This document shows, piece after piece, positions 1 to 12,318 of a stretch of DNA of 64,000 nt (positions are counted from its first letter, which is position 1; each line of letters starts with the position of its first letter). The stretch spans positions 2,046,001 to 2,110,000 of the forward strand of contig CM074703.1 in NCBI GenBank assembly GCA_037367355.1. The letters run 5' to 3'. The notes under the pieces are model-generated. The model worked only from the letters and a program-made list of their open reading frames with translations, had not been told where the DNA came from and searched no databases. A program made the translations under genes and the position numbers. Source of the stretch: Neoscytalidium dimidiatum (taxonomy: Eukaryota; Ascomycota; Dothideomycetes; Botryosphaeriales; Botryosphaeriaceae).

Positions 1-451
1 GTGAGAGGTCCCATGAGATACCGAAGATCGATTCGCGCAGGTCTGGCGGGTGCGTCGCTCATAAGAGCCCCGAACCGCTCTATAGGGCCGGGAATTGTGG
101 ATCTTGCGTCACGTCAAGAGTGCAACCGCAGCCTTGCCTTAACCCTGCGAGAGCGGCCGTTGCCAAGCCGGCAAGGCAGATTACATGCAGCGGCGTTGAG
201 ACCTGCAGTCAGCCCTGGTCGTCTGACTCTTTGACATGTCGGCAACCCAAGCTCATCCCTGCATCCGCGTCCGGCGCGGTCTCCCGAGGCAGAAGTTGTT
301 GCACTGCTGTGCGCCTCTCCCGCCGCTTTGCACCGTTGCTCCCGTCTAGCCTGCAGGTGACAGCTCACAGGTGCCACAGAGCGCGGCGAAGTGCATTCCT
401 GCTTCTCCCCCTGACAGCAGGGCTGGCGGCGGCACACGCGGTTCTGAGACA
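1..451. other. Intergenic sequence 3' of mdm12
   Basis: No gene is supported here. Short overlapping frames exist on both strands but none resembles a known protein. The tract lies downstream of the mdm12 stop codon, so the right part probably holds its 3' UTR. Confidence 0.5.
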
Positions 452-1777
452 TCAGACAAGGAATGTCCAGAAGCTTGGGTAGACAAATTCATCTTCGAAA
501 ATGCGGCGAACCTGCTCCAGGATGAATTTCTCGACCTTTCCCACGTTCTTTAGCACCTGCTTCCCTTGCTCTTTCTGGCCGATCTCGCTCTCCACCTTGA
601 TCTCTTCGAGAAGGCCGCCGGGCGCGGTCCGGCGCGCCCTTTGATTGGCGGGCGTGGGATCGTCAGCCGGGCTGTCTTCCTTGGGCTCTGCGCCAATCAG
701 GGCCTCGGCATCCTCTGGAGATAAGAAACAGAAATGCGCTCGTTTCTTGATGTAGGCTAGGATTGCCACCCCGTCAAACGTCAGGCCGGTAACGGTGAGC
801 TTGAGTGGTATCCCGACAAAGCTTGGCATGGGGTAGTCAAGCAGGATTTCCGCGGTGAGCACCATCTTGATGTCCCCTGAGTAACGGACATGCGCAACGA
901 CTTGGAGATCCTCGGGGCTAGCCTCACGCATGCGGGGGGGCGGTGACGGAGAGGAGCCGTCACTGTCGCGCCGCTGCTTTGGGTATTCGTTGGCGTCCGA
1001 GCCAGACCCGCGTTCGTGCTGGTGCTGGCTCTGCGGCCGCGAATCCAAGTCGGCCGTGGATGGCGTGTTGGAGCTGATGGATGCCGAGTGGTCGCGCGGC
1101 GTGTGCGGTCTGTCCGCATGATTGTAGTCATGCCATCCATTCTGAAACTGTGCGCCAGCGACAGCGGCAAAGGGAGTAGTAGTACCTGACAGACCGGCGC
1201 CGAGGGGGAGATGGAAGTAGCTCATGTTCGAAGTGCCACCGGGAATGCCAGGCGTGGGCTCTCTGGAGAGCGAGTTGCCCAGCTGCTCACCGAGGGCCAG
1301 GCCGCTGCGCAACCCCGATAGGCGCGGGTCAATGGGCGGCGGACGCGCATGGTTCCATCGCGGATGGTCTGGAGGCTTCTCGTCTCGAGCGCGCTGCTGC
1401 TGCTGCTGCTGCTTGCGTTCCCGCGCCGTCTTCGCAGCGTCACCGCCCCCCGCCGCCGCGGTCACAGGCGGCGAAGCGGTGCCATCATCGTGGGCGTCGT
1501 GGGCGACAGCGGCGGCGCCATCGCCTTCGCCTTCGTCGTCGTCGTCGTCTTCTTCTTCTTCCTCTTCGTAAAAATCGGGCAATGGATCACATATATCCTT
1601 AATCTCGATTTCGGGAGCGACGCTGCCGAAGTCGAACGAGTGGACCTTGACGGAGCGGATGAAGCGCGGCAGCGTGACCTGCTGGAAGCGGTCGTGGATG
1701 AAGCTGCGCACAGCCTCGGCAGACGCAGCGCCGTCGGGGCCGCCAGTGAGAGTGTCCCAGTGGATGTCGATCGACAT
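452..1777 (-). CDS. mdm12: Mdm12, ERMES complex subunit
   Basis: Mdm12 is the cytosolic SMP-domain subunit of ERMES, the ER-mitochondria tether that also contains Mmm1, Mdm34 and Mdm10 and moves phospholipids. The 441-residue product starts MSIDIHWD, then has the conserved stretch around [20 protein letters not shown] and [14 protein letters not shown]. It ends with [31 protein letters not shown] sequence, the usual C-terminus of the family. Between the two SMP halves is a disordered insert with an acidic run (about residues 73-85), a six-glutamine run and Ser/Pro-rich sequence. The frame is open for 53 codons upstream, including a proline run, but MSIDIHWD is the family start, so 1777 was chosen. 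No intron is needed and length fits filamentous-fungal Mdm12. Confidence 0.95.
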   Translation of the reverse strand: MSIDIHWDTLTGGPDGAASAEAVRSFIHDRFQQVTLPRFIRSVKVHSFDFGSVAPEIEIKDICDPLPDFYEEEEEEDDDDDEGEGDGAAAVAHDAHDDGTASPPVTAAAGGGDAAKTARERKQQQQQQRARDEKPPDHPRWNHARPPPIDPRLSGLRSGLALGEQLGNSLSREPTPGIPGGTSNMSYFHLPLGAGLSGTTTPFAAVAGAQFQNGWHDYNHADRPHTPRDHSASISSNTPSTADLDSRPQSQHQHERGSGSDANEYPKQRRDSDGSSPSPPPRMREASPEDLQVVAHVRYSGDIKMVLTAEILLDYPMPSFVGIPLKLTVTGLTFDGVAILAYIKKRAHFCFLSPEDAEALIGAEPKEDSPADDPTPANQRARRTAPGGLLEEIKVESEIGQKEQGKQVLKNVGKVEKFILEQVRRIFEDEFVYPSFWTFLV

Positions 1778-2988
1778 GGTGGGCTTGGACGAGGACTGGA
1801 CCGGCGGTGGCGGCGGCGGCGGCGGACAGGTTTGACTTGGGCAGGTGTTGTCGACTTGCGGCACGCCCACGCGGCTCGCTTGGTGTCGACGAACCTTGGC
1901 GTTTTCGGCGGCCGAGCGCCCAAGTGCCAACTGCACTACACTACTACCACTGGCTGTGCATCATCACCATCACCGTCATCATGATCATCGGGCCACAACC
2001 AGTCCGCGCCGGCGCCCTCTCGGAATAGCCTATGTGCAAGTGAGCGCCCGGCGGGATTGCTGCCAGGCAACGAGGCGGAGGCACGCAGGCAGCAACCTGC
2101 AGAGCCCGGAAGCAGCGCGGCCGGATGAAGGAAAGAATGGAATCTTTTGTGGGTAGCGTCCTGGCAAATCTAACTTGATGTGAGCCCTGCCCGGCCATGC
2201 CACCACTGCGCCGCGCACGCGAGACGACGGACGGCGGGTAAAACGGCGTTGCGGCAGCGCCAGGCCCCGCACTGCCCGCACGCCGCCGGCAGCGGCTTTG
2301 CTGGTCGGATGCTCGCTTTGCGACCATCACCGCGCTGTAGAGCCGTGCCCACTGATGTCAGCCCTCCGCTCTCCAGCGCGCTGTGGAGTGATCGACGATC
2401 GGGTGGCCGTCGGCTCGACCGCCGCGCTGCTTGGCTGCTCGCAGGTGATCGCGTTGCGACGCGGCCTCTGCTGCGGCCAGGCCGGCGCAGGTGGAGGAGA
2501 GCGCGGGCGTGGTCGGGCTTCTCGGGGGTCGGTATGGATGCGGAAGAGCCTCTGCAGGCGCGAGCACCTCGCCGTTTCAGCTCTCTTGTGGCGTACTTGC
2601 GGCCCGGCCCTCTGCTGTTGGCTCGGATGATCACCGTTGTCTTCTGGCCGTCGCTGCCCGCGCCCCCATCCCTCCCCAATCCCCCGTGCCCTCGCCCCAT
2701 CCGCGCGCCGCTGTGCCGCACGGGCAACGGCGGGTGCGTGGCGTGCTCTGCAAGCTTTATCCCGCACATGCTCCCTCTGGCCTCCTGCGGCACGCGTCTG
2801 AGCTTGTATGCCTGCCGCCGTTGGGCAGCAATCCGCGCGAGTCACAAAATTAGCCAGCGCGCCGTCCGAGGCGTGGTGCGGCGCGCGAGCGAGTGCGATA
2901 CGTACAATAATCTCGCCGTCATTTCGCTGCGCGCCGGAGGGATAGGGGGCGCGCGGGCCCGCGACGCATGGCTGGCTGGCCGACAAGC

Positions 2989-3017
2989 CGCTGTCACTGT
3001 CACTGTCACTGTCATTG
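2989..3017. repeat. CTGTCA hexamer microsatellite
   Basis: About four to five tandem copies of CTGTCA lie in intergenic DNA; the last copy is diverged. Confidence 0.8.
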
Positions 3018-4242
3018 CCTCCAAGGCGAAGCGCGCGCGCCAACCAGGGCCGCTACTCAAGGGTTGCCCTGCGGGAGTTCCTCCGGCTAAACAGCCGTAA
3101 GCGATTGGCGAGGGTTTGCAGTATCTCGGCCGCTGATGATCAGTCGGAGATAATTTGCATTTGCATTTTCTTCACTTCCAACGGTTTTCCTGTGCGACGC
3201 GAACCGTGACATGGCTGACGGCTGCCCATGGGCGCATTGGCATGCCACCGAGCACAAGCGTGCCGCAATCTCCATCTGACGGTCTTGGAAGCTTGATTGA
3301 TGGCCGGTACTCTATCCCTCGCCGCAGACCCGCTGTGCCGCACGCCCAAAGCCTCCAGGTGAGTAGAGGAGAGACGAAACGAATGAGAGCATAATTGCAA
3401 GTAGCAAGCGTGAAAAGAGGAGACCCTGCGCCTTGACCTTTTTTTTTCCCCCCCAACCTCCATCCAAGAGAGAAGTACCAGTACAGCCCCGGGGCGGGCG
3501 CGACGAGACATTATAACTTTCCAAGACTCTGAAATAACAAAAAAGATTTCCAAAATGTGAAAACAAAAGAACGCCAGCCCTGCCGAACGCCAGCTTCGTG
3601 GCCGCCAGCGACGGCCTCCCATGCCATTGGAACGCCTGTACTTTTGTCTCCGTGACGCCATCCTATGCTCGTGTCGTGTCGAAAAGAGGTCAGGCCAGCG
3701 AGGCCAGCGAGGGAATCCGGGAATTGAGGGGGAAAAAAAGGATACTGCTAAGGGAGAATCGAGGAACGGCCCGCGTTTCTGCTTTCTATAACCGTCTGCG
3801 CACTGGTAGTGTGCTACTGCTCCTGCCGGCCGCTAATGGGGCGCGGCTTCTGGACAAATCAGGTAGGTGGTGAATGCTGTTAGGAGCAAGTCAGAGGGCT
3901 GTGCTAGGCCGCGGCTCGGACGGGTACGGTACCTGTCATCCATCGCAACTGTCACATTTCTCTTCGTGTTTGACGTGCTTCGTGTTTAGTACGCCGCAAT
4001 TCGCGCTTCTCGAGGTTGCGCATGGGGCCTTCTCGGTGACCTGGTGCCCACAGCTGTAGGCGTGTATTACTCGGGTGCACATGGTCGGCGGCGGGGCGGC
4101 GGCAGCGTCGGCGGCGGAAGATGAGGGAGGGTTGATGGTGGGGTGGGAGCTTGGAGCTCTGAGCTCTTCTTGGGTCGCGGAACTTAGGGGCGGATATACT
4201 CGCGCGACAGGAATGGCGAGTAAAAACAGGACGACGCGTGGC

Positions 4243-4292
4243 GGGCGAGGGCGAGGGCGAGGGCGAGGGCGAGGGCGAGGGCGAGGGCGGAG
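4243..4292. repeat. GGGCGA hexamer microsatellite
   Basis: About eight near-perfect tandem copies of GGGCGA form a strand-asymmetric purine-rich block. It is translated as Gly-Arg or Pro-Ser repeats only in spurious frames. Confidence 0.9.
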
Positions 4293-4750
4293 AGGGCTGT
4301 TGGAATTGAGGAGACGCACAATGTCGTCGGCTTGGATGGAGGTACGGCGAAAGGGAATCGCGTGCTGGTGGAGGAGCGGCTGGTCTTATAGAGACATATT
4401 GAGGGCAAGCCCGGCAATATGGGACTTCGTGGGAAGTCAATAATTAAGTGGCCGTTTGCAACATCGAGTGCGACAGAGCCGGCGGTCGTGTACAGCCAGC
4501 CGTTGACAACGCGCGGGAAGGCAAGGAAAGAATCATGTACGAGCGTTGACAGGGGCCAGGGTTGGCTATCCAAGCTCCGCCGCGGGCAGGCCAATAACCA
4601 TGTATGCCGCTAGTAGCGGCAGGTGGTCGAGGAGACCCAGGCGACCGATCATGGCGCAGAGAATGGGACGGTACATGCCTTAATCCAGCCGCCGGCAGAG
4701 AGCAGCGCTGCATACTGTATGAGCAGTGCCGTCCGGGAGCCCTGCCATCG

Positions 4751-4797
4751 TCCGCTGGCCGCTGGCCGCTGGCCGCTGGCCGCTGGCCGCTGTCCGC
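4751..4797. repeat. 7-bp tandem repeat, CTGGCCG unit
   Basis: Five to six copies of a 7-bp CTGGCCG unit, the last one changed to CTGTCCG. It is intergenic. Confidence 0.85.
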
Positions 4798-5517
4798 TGC
4801 CCGACTACACACTGCCCCCATGCCCCGTCGACTGCTCCCGGGCCAAGCCCTGGCGATCAATGCTGGCCGCACACCGCACTGTATCAGCCTTGTGCGTGGA
4901 TCGTCGTTTGTGTGTTTAAGCTGCAGTCAGGCCATTTTGCGACTTTGTTAGCACCCGCGGATTTGCCTTTGTGCGAACGGAGCGCGCCTGATTTGTAACG
5001 CCCGAGCATTCCTCCCACGAGGCAGGTATCGCGCTGGCGTATGTGGTGCAGCCGCGGAAGGCCGGGACACCACCTGGGCACGCAAGGAGCCGGGGCCCGG
5101 CGGTCCTTACATACGGACGCTGGCAGACGAGCACCAGCAAAAGAGGAGCTCGCGGTGGAGCAAATCTTACGTCTGCGCTCGCCAGCCTCACATGTGATGA
5201 TGTGGTTGCACAGGAAAAGCGCGCGGCCCTTGTTGGGGCAGCAGATGGCTTGCATCGCATGCTGATCAGGCATTGTGGTCTACGGCGGTCCCCGCATACC
5301 CCGGGCGCAGCTTGGCCGCGATGCGTGCGCCGGTGTCGGCGGCTCTGTGTACATTTCGAGCGCTCGCAGCATCGACGTCCCAATGCTTCCTCCCTGTGCT
5401 CTTTCTCTGCCTCTGCCTCCCATCCCAAGCAACGACCGTCCGTCCACAGCCGCCGCCCTGCCGCCGTGTCCAGCAGTGCCCGCTGCCGTTGTCGCGATTC
5501 GCCAGCCGCCGCCGCCG

Positions 5518-5548
5518 AAGAAGAAGAAGAAGAAGAAGAAGAAGGAGA
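5518..5548. repeat. AAG trinucleotide run
   Basis: An AAG triplet run lies just 5' of a fold-back element. It is followed at 5576-5596 by an AGC run sitting inside the element's left arm. Confidence 0.85.
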
Positions 5549-5562
5549 AGATGACAGACCGG

Positions 5563-5748
5563 TTCCATCAGGATTGCAGCAGCAGCAGCAGCAGCAGGCC
5601 GGTGCAGCGCGCCTAGGGAGTTGAAGCAATCATCTGAAGCGGCCGTATGTAAGTGCATGCTCTTGCGCCTCTCGCACGTCCGCGTCCGAGCGATAGCTTC
5701 GACTGCCCGTCGCGGCGGGCGCATGCGTTGCGTTGCAACTCTGTTGGA
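5563..5748. mobile_element. Fold-back MITE-like element, copy A
   Basis: The left arm reads TTCCATCAGGATTGCAGC at 5563, then has a CAG-repeat expansion, then GGAGTTGAAGCAATCATCTG. The right arm carries the complementary AGCTTCGACTGCCC near 5708 and CGTTGCAACTCTGTTGGA at 5731-5748. Both arms match the outer and inner arms of copy C (36389-36540) with mostly G-to-A and C-to-T differences. No coding capacity is seen. Confidence 0.65.
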
Positions 5749-6999
5749 TGAGGCCACACGTATCTGACAAGCAGCACCTAACCGGCCGCTGGCCGCCCAC
5801 GGACGCCGCACCGTCGCGCTTCAACAGTATCAGCAACACCAAGGCCGAACGCCACCTCGCGCGCGCTCAAGAGTCACGCACTCGAACCCTTGGACTGCGC
5901 AGCGCTCCCGTCTCGGCTACCTTCGGCCCCAGCGCCAGCAGATCGCGAACAATCGGACTCGAATGGGCCATCGTGAAGGCGACGTGTCAACGGCGACTGC
6001 GAAGCTGTTCTGTAGGCGCAGCTCCAACGAGTTAGGCGCCCCGGAGCCATGCGGGGAAGCACGCAAGGAGACGGGCGTCCAGGGCCTTCTATGCTAGTGA
6101 CTAGCGCGGGGTAAGGCCGGCCACCCTGCTGGCTGCGCGCGAGCCCTGAGCAAAGACGCAGCCCGCAGCCAGCAGCCCACGAACAGCAAGCAAGCTTCAC
6201 GCTCTGCCCAGAACGGAAATGACGACTGCACGTCGGCAAGTGCTACTTCCGCCGCCACGCTGCGACGCGCGCTGGCACGCTCGCCCTCCGCCGCCCGCCG
6301 CCCGCCGCCCGCCGCCCTGTGGACCTGTCTCGTCGCGCTGCTCCTGCTCTGGCCCGCCGGCCCTCACCGCCATCTTATCACAGCCGGCGCTGCGCGAACC
6401 ACCTCGGATGCCGCGCTATGAGTTCCAAGGGCCCCTTCCAGGCTTGGCTCTCTCATTCGCGCGCTCTGGAGGACGCGCTCAGACACATGACGTCTCGCCG
6501 CTAGCTAGCCAGCCTTTCCGAACTTTCTTCGTGTACCCGCCCATGGACGAACGGAGTTTCTGCTTACAGCCGGCTTATAGGTGCTCGCGAGCCGTTGTTG
6601 CCCGAGCGATCTCCAGAGCAACCGCTGCCTTCGCGCTATAGGCGCCACCATCGTGCTCCTTGGTCGCTATACTTAACAAGCACGATCCGCCCCTACTGCA
6701 CCTACTGCACCTGCCACGGCCTGCCTAAACCCACTGTTCTGCTGCACGCTACACAAAGAGATAAGACTTACGACCCACTCTTCAGCTGCTCCCCTGAAAC
6801 ACCAGTCCACGCACACGTGCTCCCTTTGACCGGCCGATCCCCCCGACTGTGCTACCTGAAGAGACATAAATCCAGCCCAGATTCTGCCTTCGCTCTCAGC
6901 TCTACACTTCTGCGTTCTCCTCACCTCTGCCAAATCGCCCAGCTTTTTTCCGCTCTCCCGCAGCTTTTCCTCGCCTCGAAACAAGCTTCAAAGCCCAAA

Positions 7000-7344
7000 A
7001 TGGCCACCTCGATGAACAACGTCCTATCGGCCCGTCGCCCCTCCGCGTTCCTCGTGCTTGCGCCCCAGGCCTCCGCCAACTTCCCCACCTCTCCCCAGGC
7101 CCTCTCGCCCACGACTTCGCCGTCGGTTTCTGCCTCGAAGGAGCCCGTCTCTCCGACCGACGGCCTCGCATCTCCGGTTGTCAAGCCGACCGAGAATGTT
7201 GCTCCCGAGATTGAGGCCACACCCAAGGAGCGTCGGTCCAGCAGCGTCAGCAGCAACTCGTCTAGCCAGATCAAGTTCCTGAAGCTAGGCCCAGTTCACT
7301 TCGGAAAGGGCGATGGTGCTACCGATTTCGCTGAGACTGAATGA
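7000..7344 (+). CDS. Conserved small protein, unknown function
   Basis: This 114-residue protein begins MATSMNNVLSARRPSAF and is low-complexity (Ser, Pro, Thr) in its middle. A Ser-rich patch (ERRSSSVSSNSSSQ) follows and then a compact C-terminal motif, KFLKLGPVHFGKGDGATDF. I recognise this RFLKLGPVH-type tail as common to small uncharacterised Pezizomycotina proteins; no function is known to me. The frame is open 135 codons upstream, but that stretch looks like a pyrimidine-rich leader, and AAAATGG at 7000 is a good start context. No signal peptide, membrane segment or intron is visible. It stands isolated between two 5-kb gaps. Confidence 0.8.
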   Translation: MATSMNNVLSARRPSAFLVLAPQASANFPTSPQALSPTTSPSVSASKEPVSPTDGLASPVVKPTENVAPEIEATPKERRSSSVSSNSSSQIKFLKLGPVHFGKGDGATDFAETE

Positions 7345-10300
7345 ACACATGTCAGCCTTGGCGGTGTCTCATCACGTCAGCTCTCACAGTGCGACTCTAC
7401 GTCCGCTTTCCACGGTCGAGCCTGGATGACTTTTGCAATCGGTGCACCAGCTACGCCAGATTAACTTCTCATTCGTGATTCGGTTTACGGTGTTTGGCTG
7501 TCGGGACTGTTCTTGTGCTTTACGGCTTTCACTCCGAGCGGGACGGTGCGCCTGGCGACCGGGTTTGGTATACTAGCGAGGAAAATCACTAGGGAGGTTG
7601 TTGAATCGGTCAAGGACTCCTGCAAGCCGGCAATCACGACATTACGATATTCGAAATAGAATTTATCCCTACAGTAAACCCCAAGCTTCTCAGATACCCA
7701 AGCACTGAGTGATGTTCTGCGAATATTTGTTCTTGACGTCATTACGAATCGGATGTGCTCTGCCCCGCGTGTGCAAGCTCAAGCTTCCACATCCTTCTAG
7801 GTGCAAGTGGATTTACTTCCCACGGATTGAGCCTATAATCGAGATCGGACGTGCGAGGGGTCCTGCGACCAATGGGGATTACGTCGGGCGCATGGCCAAC
7901 GAATCACTCGTGCCGTCCCTGTTGGACGTCCAACTCACCGGTCGATCTGGTCTTTCACGACCAGATGGCCGAGCTTTCCACGCCCGGGGGGGAATGTTCC
8001 AGATTGCGATTCGATTTCCACTAGCCGCGCGGTCTAGATCTCTCTGAAGAACAGGCCTTGTGCAGCATTGCATGGTCCTTGCCCTTTGAGACTCAACGCG
8101 CACTGTCTCGCGGTGCATGATGGAGGATATGACTTTACGCGGGGCCCAGAAAAGCCTGTACGTGGGTCGAAGTAATCTTTTGGTATGCGCAGAGATCTAT
8201 AACCGGCTTTGGAGGCGGGTCCCCCCCCCCCTCCCCCAGGGATGATGCGTTACAGGAAGCTTGCGAATGATTTGAAACACAGTGGAAGGGGGAGGGGAAG
8301 GCCCTCAGCTAACGCGTCGGAGATGGTAGGGAGGACCAGTCACGGCACGCCCGCGCGACGGATTCCTTGGACAAGGCGCAGGAAGGCTGTCGTGCTGTCC
8401 AAGAAAGTCGCTGATTTCCGTTCCGGAAAAGACTGACACCAAGTTGCAACTGGACAGAAAAGAGGCGCACGAGCCCGGCTTGGCCACGTCTTTTGAGGCA
8501 CTTCTTAAACGCAAGATGCGTTCACGGCATTTGTGCCCGAGGAGCATGATAGGGCCCCGCGGCATCCGGTGATTTGAGCCTCTGCCTTTGGTTCAAACGC
8601 CCCAATCCTTTTCGACGGGGCACGGCGCTTATACGCAGGTCCCGTTGCGCCCCTCGTGCGTGCGCATGAGGCGGAATTGAAGTACCTTCATACCCTCAAG
8701 GTATGTTGGGCGCGACGCCTCTGCTCCGCTGCGTCCAGCACGGTGTGTGAGACAAATGGCGGTAAGACGGGCCCTTAGGACCAGGTCAGGTCATCACGAA
8801 GGTTTCGCGGGACGTGAAAGTCTCTTTATTAGTCTCCGACTTGGAAAGGGAAAGGGTAAGCCCATAAATAGGTGTTGATATGATAATGCCCATTTCCCGT
8901 TCGAGATTAGTTCCAGGAACCGGCACCAGGAACATAACTAAACTGGCGGGGTTGGTTCAAGCAAGTCTGAAAGGCGGCCGGAGGAGGGAAGAAAGAGAAA
9001 GAGACAGAGAGCAAGTGGTCCATGCGGCAGTTGTCGGAAGCTGCCCTACGCTGACTGGGGTGGTCACAGGAAAAGCCGATTAAGTTTTTTTTTGCTTCTT
9101 CCGCGGCAGGTCGGAAGCAACTCCCAGCCCCGGTCAGCTTGTCTTGCTCAGTACCCGGCCAGCCAGTCGAAAGCAAGCTCCAAGCTAGTTGGGATCGGCG
9201 CTAGTCTGCGGCGCACCCCTGGAACTCGGAATAGTAGTCGTCGAACGCCCTTTTCCCCTTCTCTCCCGCTCCTCGTCCCTGTCATTGTCTCGCAGTTGTC
9301 AGCAGGGGGAGGGGGGACGAGAATGAAAAAGAGAAAGCGGTGCGGCCTAATGCACTGCTCCCGCGACCCCAGACCATGCGGCTCATCATCGCTTGTCCCT
9401 ACGAGGAGACAGGTCAGTCAGTCGGCGGAGTGTTCCGGTGTCCGGTCGACTTGAAGCATGTTTGCTGAACTCTGCCCAACGGCCGTCTCGCCTTTCTTAC
9501 CCCGAGTTCATCCTGAGTCCCTGCGCGGTTCCCCTCTTCCCCTTGACGCGCCATTCGGCCGCTTTTTCTCTAGCACGTGCCATTGTTGCCTTTTTGCACT
9601 GTTGGCCCGTCCGCTGTGCTGTGCTTTCGTTGATTAGGTTTCCTCTTAAGCACCGCGCTATCGAAAAAACAAGACTGGCTAAGTTGTCATGGCTCTAGCC
9701 TCAAGCTCCCCATGGCTTTTATTATTACTATCGTTCTTCCTTTACCCTTTCTCGCTCCTTCATTTTACTATATCCGTTCCGAAATCGTCGGATTTAGAGT
9801 CAAAGCTCCAATTCTTCGGACTTGTAAGCCGGAGAAGGGGTGTAAAAAATAAAAATAAAAATAGCACAATCCTGTTTTCACAATCCCAAATTACTCGGTG
9901 TCTCGATTTCTTCGAGGTGAGCTGTCGAGGAATGGAGAAGGATTTGGGGTAGGAAAAAAAAAAGAGGTTACTTGCGCCGTTAGCTAACGACGAAGCGACC
10001 ACGGGCAAAGTCCGCAACGGAATATCCCAATGGGCGGCCGAGTTGGGGGGGAAAGCAGGAGGAGCAGGACCTCGGCCAAACACACGCCACGGCGGCTGCG
10101 GAGCGACCGGGTTGAAAGGCGAGGGTTGTGCGAAAAGCGTGTGAGGTACATTAAGCCCCAAACGCCGCGCGGCTACAGAGAATGGCGCCGTTTTAGCGCA
10201 AGGGCAGCAAAAGAAAGAAAAAAAAGAAAGGAAAGGAATATTTCAAAGCGTATCGATGGAGAGAGAGCCCGTTTCCCCGCGCCCGCTGAGCCTGGTACCG

Positions 10301-12318
10301 GACGGGGATCATTGGGGTTGTGCAACAACGGGGGAGAGCCTGGGGATTGCGGCGGCTCGAGCGGATTGGGAGGGGCGGGCAGCTGCTGGGGGCAATGTGT
10401 GCCAAGGCTTGGAATAGGCATGCGATGGCGGGCATGTGTATTCGTTGTTGGTGCTGCGGTCCACCGGCGTTGCACACTGGAGATGAGAGATGCAGGCGGC
10501 CATATGCACAGTGCCGTCTCACGCAGTTGGGGGCGGCTTGTCGGCCAGGGGAATTGGTGGACGGATTGTTGGAAAAGGCGACAGATACGATGAGGGGGCG
10601 GCTGGAAGCATGCGTGGGTGCGTGTTGCGGCATGTGTCAACCAGGCAGCCGTCCGATATTTCCGATCTTCCTATGTCCGGTGTGGATGAGTGGTGGTGCA
10701 GGCTGGTGGTAGGGTGATGTCTGCATAGAGAAGGCGACAGGCAAATGAAGGCGCTGGAAGACAAGAGTTGCGAGGTGCGAGGTGCGATGCGACTGCACGG
10801 TTACCGTAGCCGGGTGATGTCAGTAGCAAGCGCACAGGGCCAGGGGTGTTGTAGGGGGCGGCTGGTAGACTATGGCGCGCTCTAGACGCGAGCACAGATG
10901 ACTGCAATCAAAAGGCAATATGGCGCGGACGTCCATGCAGGGCCGGTGCGCAGCGGATAGCTCGCGTTCGACGTGTGCGAGGCTGGGGAGGAGGAGACCG
11001 CAGAGACGAAGAGGTCAGTGAGCACTGTTAGAGCTGTCAAAGCTGTCGTCGGAGTGGAGCCAGCAGCAAGAAGCTCTGATGTGCCTGCGTCTGCTGCGTA
11101 ATTAGCGAAGCCGATCACCGTCATAGACTTGGCTTTCTCGTCGAGCTTGCTGCCACACTGCCTCTGCTAACTCATCACCGCCCGCTTCCGGGTTCCTAAT
11201 GTGGCGGGGCTCCGAGACGCGTCCGCGACCTCACTGCTGAGTTTGGAGCCGGTTCCAGATGTATTGCATCGGCAAGGCTGTCCTGTGGGTAACCGAAGCA
11301 ATCGTCCACCAGACAGACGTAAAGGTTAGCGGCAGTCCTGACAAGCAGAACCTCTCGTTGCTGTCGCAATCACCAACGGATCCGGATTTTGTGGAAGGCG
11401 GCGCCCGTTCGTTGCGGCTCAGGCCATCACATGCAGCGGGCGGCGGGCGGCGGGCGGCTTCAAACGGCTGCGCGCAATGGTCCCGTCACCCGTCCGCCGT
11501 TCGCCGTCAGCCCGTGGGCCCCAGGCGGTGGCGAAAAACGTGGCGGCCCTGTCCGCCGCGCGAATTCGTTCTAACGACACAGCAACAGCTGATGTTGATA
11601 CATTGCTTCCTTGCTAGGCCACTGCGCATGGTTGACGTTAGACGTTGCTCAAAGGGAGAGATCGCCGGGCGACGGCCGCGTGGATTGGCCTCATGGTCGT
11701 CAGCGAGATGTAGTCGGTTATGAGCGGCGGCAGCAGTAGCAGCAGCAGCAGCAGTGACGACGACATGCTGGCCGTTGACTGATTGTCAAGCATGAAGGTC
11801 TAGTTCGACAGCGGCCTCGACAGGAGGGGAAAGCGGCTTTCAGACATGGCATTGCAAGAAATCGCCATGCATCGATCCTTCCCGCTACGATCAGAGGCGG
11901 CTGCTGATGTTCGCCCCGCCTCTGATTCGCCCGTGCGCCCAAATGCTCCGGTCACACTGACGTCGCTGCTCAACACCACCCGCCGCCCACCCGTCATTGC
12001 AAAGACAATGCTGCTAATTGGACACTACCTCACCATCCCCGCGCCTTGTGGCCCTCGTGGGGTCCATTCACCATTGACTCCGCCGGCAGTCACGCACAGG
12101 ACCTTTCTCCGGCCTCTGCCCGCTCTTTCATTCCTGTATTGCTCAATCCATACGTCATTGCCTTAGCCTTCTTTGCGCACGCCCTTTATATTGGCTGTGA
12201 AACCACCGCTTCGCGCCCCCTTCCTTCTTCAGCCTCTTCAAATTCCCATCCTGCCCGTCCTTCTACGCCTCCCTTCCTCCTTCATCGAGATACCCTGTGT
12301 GAAAACCCGACCGTCATC
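7345..12318. other. Long intergenic tract 5' of catalase
   Basis: About 5 kb with no recognisable gene. It holds a C run near 8221-8235, GC-rich stretches around 10.0-10.7 kb and an AGC run near 11726-11755. The longest frame, 187 codons at 10030, is Arg-rich and has no recognisable feature. The final 300 bp has promoter-like pyrimidine tracts for the catalase gene. Confidence 0.5.
12185..12192 (+). promoter_or_regulatory. TATA-like element of the catalase gene
   Basis: TTTATATT lies 127 bp upstream of the catalase ATG. It is followed by a long CT-rich leader, a common arrangement for strongly expressed fungal genes. This is inferred from position and sequence only. Confidence 0.4.

Larger units (their letters stand above)
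1778..6999. other. Long intergenic tract, divergent promoters
   Basis: This 5.2 kb GC-rich stretch separates two divergently transcribed genes. Frames of up to 306 codons occur on both strands, but they are Arg/Ala/Pro-rich, overlap each other and resemble nothing known. It contains simple repeats (2989-3017, 4243-4292, 4751-4797, 5518-5548), a CAG run and one fold-back element (5563-5748). The last 350 bp before 7000 is pyrimidine-rich and likely the leader of the next gene. Confidence 0.5.

Noticed and set aside
2180..3100. A 306-codon rightward frame
   Set aside because: It overlaps equally long frames on the opposite strand and contains microsatellite translations; it looks like a chance frame in GC-rich DNA.
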